From positions 62,001 to 126,000 of the forward strand of contig JBCCLH010000007.1 in NCBI GenBank assembly GCA_039026955.1: a stretch of 64,000 nucleotides of DNA, given 5' to 3'. Both the position numbers and the translations under genes were made by a program. Positions 1-7,698 of the stretch are shown one piece after another. The stretch's first letter is position 1, and the number at the start of each line of letters is the position of its first letter. Under the pieces are notes generated by a model. That model searched no databases. It was not told the DNA's origin and saw only the letters and a program-made list of their open reading frames with translations. Source of the stretch: Kordia sp039026955. GTDB lineage: Bacteria > Bacteroidota > Bacteroidia > Flavobacteriales > Flavobacteriaceae.

Positions 1-501
1 GGAAACATTACCATTTCTAACGGAATTGTATGGTCTAAAGATCACAAAACGATGTACTATATCGATACGCCCACAACACATGTAAAAGCCTACGATTTTG
101 ATGAAACTACTAGTACGATTTCCAATGAAAGAATTGTAGTTACGATTCCAACAGAAGTCGGTTCGCCAGACGGAATGGCAATCGATGAAAACGATACACT
201 GTGGATCGGTTTATGGAATGGCGATTATATTGTGAATTACGATCCGAAAACAGGAAAACTCATCCAAAAAATAAAAGTACCTGCGCACAATGTAACAGCC
301 TGCGCTTTTGGCGGCGAAAACTTGGACGAGCTTTACATCACGACTTCTAATTTAGACATGACAAAAGAAGAGCAAACCAACTATCCAAATGCAGGTTCTA
401 TCTTCAAAATAAAGTTAAATACCAAAGGTGTACGGAGCGATTTCTTTAAAAAACCAATCCTAAAAGACACTCTAGTAACGAATCAAGAAACGACAGACTG
501 A
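1..501 (+). CDS. SMP-30/gluconolactonase-family protein, C-terminal part
   Basis: Only the last 166 residues are present; the gene begins before the window. The visible part has the beta-propeller signatures of calcium-dependent SMP-30 lactonases: SNGIVWSKDHKTMYYIDT at the left edge and PDGMAIDENDTLWIG further on, which carry the asparagine and aspartate metal ligands of the family. Members hydrolyse sugar lactones such as glucono-1,5-lactone to the free acid. The stop codon lies one base before the GH3 start, so the gene is co-transcribed with the gluconate genes that follow, which fits production of gluconate. Whether it is exported cannot be judged because the N-terminus is missing. The family call is firm; the substrate is inferred from context. 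Confidence 0.88.
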   Translation, partial: GNITISNGIVWSKDHKTMYYIDTPTTHVKAYDFDETTSTISNERIVVTIPTEVGSPDGMAIDENDTLWIGLWNGDYIVNYDPKTGKLIQKIKVPAHNVTACAFGGENLDELYITTSNLDMTKEEQTNYPNAGSIFKIKLNTKGVRSDFFKKPILKDTLVTNQETTD

Positions 502-502
502 G

Positions 503-2743
503 ATGAAAAAAATATACCTATTGGCAAGTGTGCTCCTACTGATGGCGGCTTGTAAAGAAGCACAAAAACCAACCAATACACTAGAAGCAAAAGTGTCAGA
601 ATTATTGTCTAAAATGTCACTGGATGAAAAAATTGGACAACTCAATCTACGCGGAACTTCAAGTCGAGTGAAAGGAGAATTATCCGATTCACTAAAACAA
701 GCAGTACGCGATGGAAAAATTGGTGCTTTTCTAAACGTAACGAATATGGAGTTTGTGGACGAATTGCAACGCATTGCGGTAGAAGAAAGTCCCAATAAAA
801 TTCCACTCATCTTTGCGCGTGATGTGATTCACGGATACAAAACACTATTTCCAATTCCGTTGGGAATGGCAGCAAGTTGGGATGCAAAAATCGCAGAAAA
901 CTCTTCTCGTGTGGCTGCGGTAGAAGCTTCTTCCTTCGGAATTCGTTGGACGTTTGCACCGATGTTGGACATTGCCAGAGATGCACGTTGGGGACGCATC
1001 GCAGAATCGCCAGGCGAAGATCCGTTTTTGGCATCCAAACTATCAGAAGCCTACGTAAAAGGGTTTCAAGGAGATAGTTTGAACGATCCGACAAGCATGC
1101 TAGCCTGCGCAAAACATTTCATAGGATATGGTGCTGCCATTGGTGGACGCGATTACAACACAGCGATTATCAATGATGCGTTACTGCACAATGTCTATTT
1201 GCCACCGTTCAAATCTGCCGTAAATGCAGGTTCACAAACATTCATGACAGCGTTTAATGAAATGAATGGAATTCCAGCTTCTGGCGATAAAAAACTATTG
1301 ACAGCTATTTTACGCAACGAGTATGACTTTGACGGCTTTGTGGTGTCTGATTGGGAATCTGTCGAAGAAATGATCGCACACGGATTTGCAAAAGACTTAA
1401 AGCATGCAGGCGAGATTTCACTGAATGCAGGATTAAATATGGAAATGACCAGCGTCGCCTTCGAAAAATACACAAAAGAACTGTTGAAAGAAGGAAAAGT
1501 GACACAAGCACAAATAGATAATTTAGTCGCTGAAATTTTACGCGTAAAACTCAGAATGGGCTTATTTGAAAATCCATATCGTGTAGATAAAAGTGACAAT
1601 CTTTATGCAGAGTCACACTTAGCAATGGCAAAAGAAGCTGCAATTAAAAGTTCCGTCTTGCTAAAAAATGATAAAAATATCTTGCCATTAAACACAGAAA
1701 CAAGAGTTGCTGTTATTGGTCCGTTGGCAGACAAACCCAGAGAGCAATTAGGAACTTGGTCCTTTGATGGCGATAGAAAATTTACCCAAACACCAATTGA
1801 TGCATTTCAAAAAGGAAATGTAAATCACACATTTGTAGAAGGTTTGTCATATTCTCGAGATAAATCAACAAAAGATTTTTCCAAAGCAATTGCCGCTGCC
1901 AAACAATCAGACATAATTCTTTTTATTGGCGGAGAAGAAGCGATTCTTTCAGGAGAAGCACACAGTCGCGCAGACATCAATTTGCCAGGCGCACAAGAAC
2001 AATTAATCAAAGAATTGGCAAAAACAGGCAAACCAATCATTTTAGTCATCATGGCAGGAAGACCTATCACGGTTGGAAATATTCTAGAAGATGTAGATGC
2101 CATTCTTATGACTTGGCATCCAGGAACCATGGGCGGACCCGCGATTTACGATATGATTTTTGGAATAGCAGAACCAAGTGGACGCCTACCTGTAACCTGG
2201 CCAAAAGTAGCAGGACAATCGCCAATTTATTACAATCATAAAACGACGGGAAGACCTGTAATTCCAGAAGAATTTGTGCAAATGGACAGCATTCCGATTG
2301 GCGCTTGGCAAAGTTCCCTCGGGAACACAACGCACTATCTGGACATTGGCTATTTACCCCAATATCCGTTCGGTTATGGTTTGAGCTACACTACATTCGA
2401 ATACAGTAATTTAAAGCTGTCAGGCAATACGATTTCAGAAGCAAATGAAGTCACGATAAAAGTTACGGTAAAAAACACAGGAAAACGAGAAGGCAGTGAA
2501 ATCGCGCAACTCTATGTACAAGATGTAGTCGGACGTATCACACGACCGGTAAGAGAATTGAAAGGTTTTCAACATGTCACTTTACAACCCAATGAAGCTA
2601 CCGAAGTGACTTTTACACTGTCGTTAGACGATTTAAAATACTATGACAATGACGAGATATTAGGCGTGGAAAAAGGAGTGTTCAACGTGTACGTCGGACA
2701 AAATTCTACTTCAGGGTTACAAACAACAATTACATATGAATAG
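503..2743 (+). CDS. bglX: GH3 beta-glucosidase, lipoprotein
   Basis: A 746-residue BglX-type exo-beta-glucosidase that removes terminal beta-linked glucose from oligosaccharides. Residues 1-17 form a lipoprotein signal with the lipobox LMAAC, so it is membrane-anchored outside the cytoplasm. The GH3 N-terminal barrel spans about 35-350 and contains the nucleophile Asp283 in GFVVSDWES. The GH3 C-terminal sandwich (about 390-620) and a fibronectin-III-like domain (about 660-735) follow, which is the full BglX architecture and length. The start is one base after the lactonase stop, and the 3' end overlaps gluconokinase by 8 bases. Sharing an operon with gluconate genes suggests substrates containing both glucose and gluconate, such as cellobionate-type acids, but this is inference. 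Confidence 0.93.
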   Translation: MKKIYLLASVLLLMAACKEAQKPTNTLEAKVSELLSKMSLDEKIGQLNLRGTSSRVKGELSDSLKQAVRDGKIGAFLNVTNMEFVDELQRIAVEESPNKIPLIFARDVIHGYKTLFPIPLGMAASWDAKIAENSSRVAAVEASSFGIRWTFAPMLDIARDARWGRIAESPGEDPFLASKLSEAYVKGFQGDSLNDPTSMLACAKHFIGYGAAIGGRDYNTAIINDALLHNVYLPPFKSAVNAGSQTFMTAFNEMNGIPASGDKKLLTAILRNEYDFDGFVVSDWESVEEMIAHGFAKDLKHAGEISLNAGLNMEMTSVAFEKYTKELLKEGKVTQAQIDNLVAEILRVKLRMGLFENPYRVDKSDNLYAESHLAMAKEAAIKSSVLLKNDKNILPLNTETRVAVIGPLADKPREQLGTWSFDGDRKFTQTPIDAFQKGNVNHTFVEGLSYSRDKSTKDFSKAIAAAKQSDIILFIGGEEAILSGEAHSRADINLPGAQEQLIKELAKTGKPIILVIMAGRPITVGNILEDVDAILMTWHPGTMGGPAIYDMIFGIAEPSGRLPVTWPKVAGQSPIYYNHKTTGRPVIPEEFVQMDSIPIGAWQSSLGNTTHYLDIGYLPQYPFGYGLSYTTFEYSNLKLSGNTISEANEVTIKVTVKNTGKREGSEIAQLYVQDVVGRITRPVRELKGFQHVTLQPNEATEVTFTLSLDDLKYYDNDEILGVEKGVFNVYVGQNSTSGLQTTITYE

Positions 2744-3227
2744 TGTTTTCGTCATAATGGGCGTGAGTGGTTGTGGTAAAACTACAGTTGGAAAACTACT
2801 AGCTGAAAGCACAGGAATTCCCTTTGTAGATGCCGATGCATTTCATCCCAAAGAAAACATACAAAAAATGACGAATGGCATTGCGTTAACAGATGGAGAT
2901 CGGCAACCTTGGCTCGAAAATTTGAATCAAGAATTAAAAAAGCGATCTCAGGAAAAAGGAGCAGTTTTAGCTTGTTCCGCATTAAAAGAAAGGTATCGAG
3001 AAATTCTAGCTAAAGGAATAAAATCACTACAGTGGATTTATCTCAAAGGCGATTTTGATCTCATTCAACAACGCATGCAACAACGCAAACACTTTATGGA
3101 TGTCAACTTATTGCAATCGCAATTTGATACGCTTGAAGAACCGAATTACGGAATGCATGTATCGATTCAAGAGTCACCTGAAACCCTCGTAACACACATA
3201 CTTAACAAAATCAAACAACCATCATGA
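2736..3227 (+). CDS. gntK: Gluconokinase
   Basis: A 163-residue cytoplasmic kinase that phosphorylates gluconate to 6-phosphogluconate with ATP. The Walker A loop GVSGCGKTT is at residues 9-17, followed by DADAFHP and DGDRQPWL, which are typical of the GntK family and sit in the expected order; the length is normal. It overlaps the GH3 gene by 8 bases and the 6-phosphogluconate dehydrogenase gene by 4 (ATGA), so translation is probably coupled. Its product is the substrate of the next enzyme, which makes the assignment secure. Confidence 0.95.
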   Translation: MNSVFVIMGVSGCGKTTVGKLLAESTGIPFVDADAFHPKENIQKMTNGIALTDGDRQPWLENLNQELKKRSQEKGAVLACSALKERYREILAKGIKSLQWIYLKGDFDLIQQRMQQRKHFMDVNLLQSQFDTLEEPNYGMHVSIQESPETLVTHILNKIKQPS

Positions 3228-4615
3228 AAGCTTCTTTTGGAATCATAGGATTGGGCGTCATGGGAAAAAGTATTGCCATCAATGCGCTGAATCATGACAT
3301 TTCTATAGCGGTCTATAATCGTGAAACGACAACTGAAGTCAATGTCGCTAAAAACTTTGTAGAAGCGCAAGCAGATAAAAAAGTACAAGGTTTTTCTGTG
3401 TTGGAAGATTTTGTCAGTGCCCTAGAAACACCTCGCCGCATCTTGTTGATGGTCAATGCAGGAAACGCGGTGGATCAAGTTGTTGAAAATTTGTTGCCTT
3501 TCCTTTCGGAAGAAGATATCATTCTCGATGGTGGAAACTCACATTATCAAGATACGAATAGAAGAATTCAGCTTCTACAAGAAAAAAACATTCACTTTTT
3601 AGGTGTAGGAATTTCAGGTGGAGAAGAAGGCGCTTTAAAAGGTCCGTCGTTAATGCCTGGCGGAAACTTAGAAAGCTATCAAAAAGTTGCCAATGTCTTG
3701 GAAACGATCGCAGCAAAAGATAAAAACGGTGATCCCTGTTGTGGCTATATCGGTCCAAACGGCGCGGGACATTTTGTAAAAATGGTGCACAATGGCATTG
3801 AATATGGCGATATGCAATTGCTAGCAGAATTGTATGAAATACTGTCTCAAACTAAAAACTACGATGAAATCGCCACACTTTTCAACGAGTGGAATCAAGG
3901 AGAATTGGCAAGTTATCTGTTGGAAATCACAGCGCAAATTTTAACCACGAAAGAAGGTGACGCTTATGTTTTAGACACAATTCTGGATAAAGCAGGCAAC
4001 AAAGGAACAGGTTCATGGTCAAGCAAAGCCGCGTTGGAATTGGGAATTCCGACAACGATCAAAACAGCAGCCGTGTATGCACGTTATATTTCTTCATTCA
4101 ATGAAAAAAGAGAAGAGTTGGCTGTAAACATTCAAAAAAATACAGTTGGAGATGTAGATGTTCAAGTTTTGAAAGAAGCCTATAGTTTTGCCAGAATACT
4201 CAATCTACATCAAGGATTTGAATTGTTGAAAGCTGCTTCAAACGAATACAATTGGCAATTGAATTTTGCAGAAATCTGTAGAATTTGGTCCAACGGATGT
4301 ATTATCAAATCAGAATTGTTACAGCAAAGTATTGAAGTCTTCCAACAGCAAGATTCGCTACTAGACGATACAAACATCACACAAAAATTAAGACAACAAG
4401 AAGCTAGCGTCAAAGAAATTTTAAAATACGCTTTAGACCATCGCTTGAATGTTCCCTGCATTTCGGAAGCCTATTCGTATTGGATCATGATGACTACTGA
4501 ACGCACATCAGCAAATATGATTCAAGCACAGCGCGATTTTTTTGGCGCACATACATTTCAAAAAGTCAACGATCCAACCGAAAAGAAGTATCACTATAAC
4601 TGGAAAAAACACTAA
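3224..4615 (+). CDS. gnd: 6-phosphogluconate dehydrogenase, decarboxylating
   Basis: A 463-residue enzyme that oxidises and decarboxylates 6-phosphogluconate to ribulose 5-phosphate. The Rossmann motif GLGVMG is at residues 9-14; the catalytic-region signature GGEEGALKGPSLMPGG and KMVHNGIEYGDMQ are intact, and DKAGNKGTGSW occurs in the all-helical C-terminal domain. Length matches bacterial Gnd. Placement directly after gluconokinase, with ATGA overlap, shows that this operon sends gluconate into the pentose phosphate pathway and not through an Entner-Doudoroff dehydratase, which is absent from the visible operon. Start choice is supported by the overlap. Confidence 0.96.
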   Translation: MKASFGIIGLGVMGKSIAINALNHDISIAVYNRETTTEVNVAKNFVEAQADKKVQGFSVLEDFVSALETPRRILLMVNAGNAVDQVVENLLPFLSEEDIILDGGNSHYQDTNRRIQLLQEKNIHFLGVGISGGEEGALKGPSLMPGGNLESYQKVANVLETIAAKDKNGDPCCGYIGPNGAGHFVKMVHNGIEYGDMQLLAELYEILSQTKNYDEIATLFNEWNQGELASYLLEITAQILTTKEGDAYVLDTILDKAGNKGTGSWSSKAALELGIPTTIKTAAVYARYISSFNEKREELAVNIQKNTVGDVDVQVLKEAYSFARILNLHQGFELLKAASNEYNWQLNFAEICRIWSNGCIIKSELLQQSIEVFQQQDSLLDDTNITQKLRQQEASVKEILKYALDHRLNVPCISEAYSYWIMMTTERTSANMIQAQRDFFGAHTFQKVNDPTEKKYHYNWKKH

Positions 4616-5994
4616 TGGATTTAATTTTAGAAGCAGAAAAAGCAACTTTAGATATTTGGTTATTGCTATCAGTCTTAGCAGGAATCACGGTATTATTGGT
4701 GCTGATTTTAGGATTCAAAATCCAATCGTTTATTTCGCTGTTGATCGCAAGTATTACTGTGGGAATTTTAGCAGGAATGGAACCGTTATCCATCATCGAA
4801 ACCATTAAAAAAGGCATGGGTGATACGCTCGGTTTTGTCGCCTTGGTCATTGGTTTGGGCGCTATTTTTGGATCTATTTTAGAATATTCTGGTGGCGCAG
4901 AAGCTTTAGCAAGATTTCTATTGAAAAAGTTTGGCGAAAAACGAGCTTCGTGGGCATTGATGATCACAGGATTTCTCATTGCAATTCCTGTATTTTTTGA
5001 TGTGGCTTTTATTATTTTAGTGCCGATTATCTATTCGTTGCAACGCCGCACCAAAAAATCGTTATTGCTGTACGCGATTCCGCTCTTAGCAGGATTGGCG
5101 ATTACACATTCGTTTATTCCACCAACACCAGGACCCATTGCAGTAGCAGATATTTTAGAAGCCGATTTAGGTTGGGTAATTTTATTTGGTCTCATCGTGG
5201 GAATTCCAACTGCAATTGTCTGCGGACCAATCTTCGCCAAATACATTTCTAAAAAAATACACATAGACGCACCCGAAATCGCCACAGAAACATCTCAAGA
5301 AGAAAACTATCCAGCCATCGGATTGATTCTTTCCATCATCGGAATTCCAATTCTGTTGATCGTTTGTAATACCATTATCAACAGTCCGTTGGTAAGTAAC
5401 AAACTCATTCCAACATACATCAAAGAATGGATTGGTCTGATAGGAAATCCAATCGTTGCCTTAATTCTCGCAAATTTGATTGCTTGGTATCTGTTGGGTA
5501 TTCGAAGAAATGTCACCAAAAAGAAATTATTAGACATTACTTCCAAATCCATGGGACCGACAGGAATCATCATTTTGTTGACAGGAGCTGGCGGCGTTTT
5601 CAAAGAAATATTAGTCACAACACAAACGGGAAAAATGTTAGCCACATATTTTTCGGAAATTGGTATACCAATTATTATCTTCGGCTTTTTTATTGCAGTA
5701 TTGGTTCGAATTTTACAAGGTTCCGCCACAGTCGCAATGATCACAGCAGCAGGATTTACCTCGCCTTTGATCATGGCACAAGAAGTTTTTACAGATATTG
5801 ATAAGGCCTTGTTAGTGATCGCGATTGCCTCAGGAGCATCCATCATGTCGCATGTGAATGATAGCGGATTTTGGCTGGTCAGTAAATATTTAGGCATTAA
5901 TGAAAAACAAACCTTTCAAAGTTGGACTGTGATGACCACAATTTTGGCATTGGTGAGTTTTACCATCGTTGCTGCAATCAACTTTATACTATAG
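4615..5994 (+). CDS. Gluconate:H+ symporter, GntP family
   Basis: A 459-residue polytopic membrane protein with about 12 hydrophobic segments. Family features include a conserved ITHSFIPPTPGP stretch, the LQGSATVAM segment and SHVNDSGFWLV near the C-terminus, which recur in GntP/GntT/GntU permeases. It imports gluconate or a related aldonic acid into the cytoplasm, where the two preceding genes would process it. The ATG overlaps the gnd stop codon by one base. The family is clear; exactly which sugar acid is carried cannot be settled from sequence. Confidence 0.92.
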   Translation: MDLILEAEKATLDIWLLLSVLAGITVLLVLILGFKIQSFISLLIASITVGILAGMEPLSIIETIKKGMGDTLGFVALVIGLGAIFGSILEYSGGAEALARFLLKKFGEKRASWALMITGFLIAIPVFFDVAFIILVPIIYSLQRRTKKSLLLYAIPLLAGLAITHSFIPPTPGPIAVADILEADLGWVILFGLIVGIPTAIVCGPIFAKYISKKIHIDAPEIATETSQEENYPAIGLILSIIGIPILLIVCNTIINSPLVSNKLIPTYIKEWIGLIGNPIVALILANLIAWYLLGIRRNVTKKKLLDITSKSMGPTGIIILLTGAGGVFKEILVTTQTGKMLATYFSEIGIPIIIFGFFIAVLVRILQGSATVAMITAAGFTSPLIMAQEVFTDIDKALLVIAIASGASIMSHVNDSGFWLVSKYLGINEKQTFQSWTVMTTILALVSFTIVAAINFIL

Positions 5995-6012
5995 AAATTT
6001 AACTCTCAAACT

Positions 6013-7401
6013 ATGGCAACACAAACGAAATTAACCTTCAAAGAAAAAGTAGGATATGCCTTGGGCGATACCGCGGCAAATATTGCGTGGCGCACAGTTT
6101 CGTACTTTTTGCCAATATTCTACACCGATGTTTTTGGTTTGGAAGCTGCCGTAGCTGCAACTTTATTGTTTTTGATTCGTTTGAGCGATGGCGTAACGGA
6201 TTTGATCATGGGAAATATTGCCGATCGTACCAAAAGCAAGTATGGAAAATTTCGTCCGTGGTTGCTCTGGACAGCATTGCCCTTTGCGGTTGCTTTGGTA
6301 TTGCAGTTTACCACTCCCGATTTAAGTTTGACCGGAAAAGTGATTTGGGCATATGGAACTTCTATCTTTTACACGCTCACGTATACGGCAAATAATGTTC
6401 CGTATTCCGCATTAATGGGCGTTATGACGAGTGATGTGAAAGAACGTACCGAACTGTCTTCCTATCGTTTTTTTGGAGCGTATTTTGGCGGAATCATTGC
6501 AACAATTGGTGTCATTGCTTTGGTAGATTATTTAGGTGGCGGAAATGAAAATTTAGGCTATCAATATACCATGTATGTCTTGGCATTTATCTTGGCAGGT
6601 TGTTCCTTAATTACCTTTTACACCACGCGCGAACGTGTGCCAGTCATAACGACAAGCAATTTGAAAGATGATTATAAAGACTTGATCAAAAATGTACCTT
6701 GGTTGATTTTATTATTTATCGGATTTGTCTTTGTGACCTACAATGTCATCAAGCAAAGCACGACCATGTATTATTTTACACATTATGTGCAAGATGAAGA
6801 TAACATCTTTGGAAGTCTGGTCGCGTGGGGCGGCGAAAAAGGCTTGGCAGGATTGTATTTATTATCCTTATTGATCATTGCGATGATTTCTACGGTATTT
6901 GCACCAGCATTGACAAAAATGTTTGGCAAAGTAAAATTATTCATCATGAGTATTTTGTTTTCTGCGGTTACGGCAGGAGCAATGTATTGGTTGGAAGCGA
7001 ATCAAGTAGGAAGCATTTTTACTTTGGGAATTCTCTCAGAATTTGGTGCAGGATTGATGCCAGTATTGTTCTTTGCAATGCTAGGAGATGCCGCAGATTA
7101 TTCCGAATATAAAAACGGACGCCGCGCCACAGGTTTGGTCTTTTCCGCGGGAACTTTTGCGATGAAATTCGGTGGCGGCATGGCAGGATTCATCACCTTA
7201 ATGATTTTAAATTATTTTAATTACGACGGAGAAGTGGCTGTAAAAACGCCAGAAATGTTGGAAGGAATCAAATTGAATATGAGCATTGTGCCTGCGTTGT
7301 TTGTCTTGGTGGGTGTGATTGCGTTGTGGTTTTATCCGTTGACTTCTAAGAAAATGAAGGAGATTGAAGCTGCGTTGGAGGAGCGACGTGTTGATGGTTA
7401 G
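6013..7401 (+). CDS. MFS sugar transporter, GPH family
   Basis: A 462-residue transporter of the glycoside-pentoside-hexuronide:cation symporter type, related to melibiose and xyloside carriers. The N-terminus KVGYALGDTAANIAWR and the loop ADRTKSKYGKFRPWLLW are hallmarks, and about 12 membrane segments are predicted by eye. It starts 18 bases after the gluconate permease stop and is the last gene of the operon. A beta-glucoside or disaccharide released by the periplasmic GH3 pathway is a plausible cargo, but that is inferred from position. No clear hairpin terminator follows; instead there is a low-complexity GTGGTTGAGT-like stretch (about 7395-7445). Confidence 0.9.
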   Translation: MATQTKLTFKEKVGYALGDTAANIAWRTVSYFLPIFYTDVFGLEAAVAATLLFLIRLSDGVTDLIMGNIADRTKSKYGKFRPWLLWTALPFAVALVLQFTTPDLSLTGKVIWAYGTSIFYTLTYTANNVPYSALMGVMTSDVKERTELSSYRFFGAYFGGIIATIGVIALVDYLGGGNENLGYQYTMYVLAFILAGCSLITFYTTRERVPVITTSNLKDDYKDLIKNVPWLILLFIGFVFVTYNVIKQSTTMYYFTHYVQDEDNIFGSLVAWGGEKGLAGLYLLSLLIIAMISTVFAPALTKMFGKVKLFIMSILFSAVTAGAMYWLEANQVGSIFTLGILSEFGAGLMPVLFFAMLGDAADYSEYKNGRRATGLVFSAGTFAMKFGGGMAGFITLMILNYFNYDGEVAVKTPEMLEGIKLNMSIVPALFVLVGVIALWFYPLTSKKMKEIEAALEERRVDG

Positions 7402-7482
7402 TGGTTGAGTTGGTTAGTTAGTGAGTGGTTGAGTAGTTGAGTGTTTTTGTGTTGTTGTTTTTATTTGCTAAAATGCTATTTT

Positions 7483-7698
7483 AACGTGAGTTCGATATAA
7501 CTATTTCGTTAAATATATAATAGACAATAACTTACAAAAATTGTCAAATCGAGCGCAGTCGAGATTCAATTGAAATTTTAACTTTTATAGTGTTCTCGTG
7601 AGCTTCGCTTGGTGCTTCCAGCAATGCTCGAACTGACAAATATTTATTTTTCAGTCAATTACGCGTAATTTGATGATTTCTTATGTCGAACTCACGTT
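7483..7698 (+). repeat. MITE-like element, copy 1 (216 bp)
   Basis: Begins AACGTGAGTTCGATATAA and ends with the inverted complement (one mismatch). It is flanked by a perfect 5-bp direct repeat ATTTT (7478-7482 and 7699-7703). The interior carries TCGAGCGCAGTCGAGA, but the matching right arm is replaced here by a longer divergent stretch, which makes this copy 22 bp longer than the other two. There is no coding capacity. The right end forms part of the stop codon of the neighbouring minus-strand gene. Confidence 0.8.

Noticed and set aside
472..2330. Several long frames opposite the GH3 gene
   Set aside because: They are shadows of a well-conserved coding sequence and show no family motifs.
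7483..7698. MITE copy 1 as a transcription terminator only
   Set aside because: The hairpin arm is disrupted in this copy and terminal repeats plus a 5-bp duplication point to transposition, although termination by the intact copies is not excluded.
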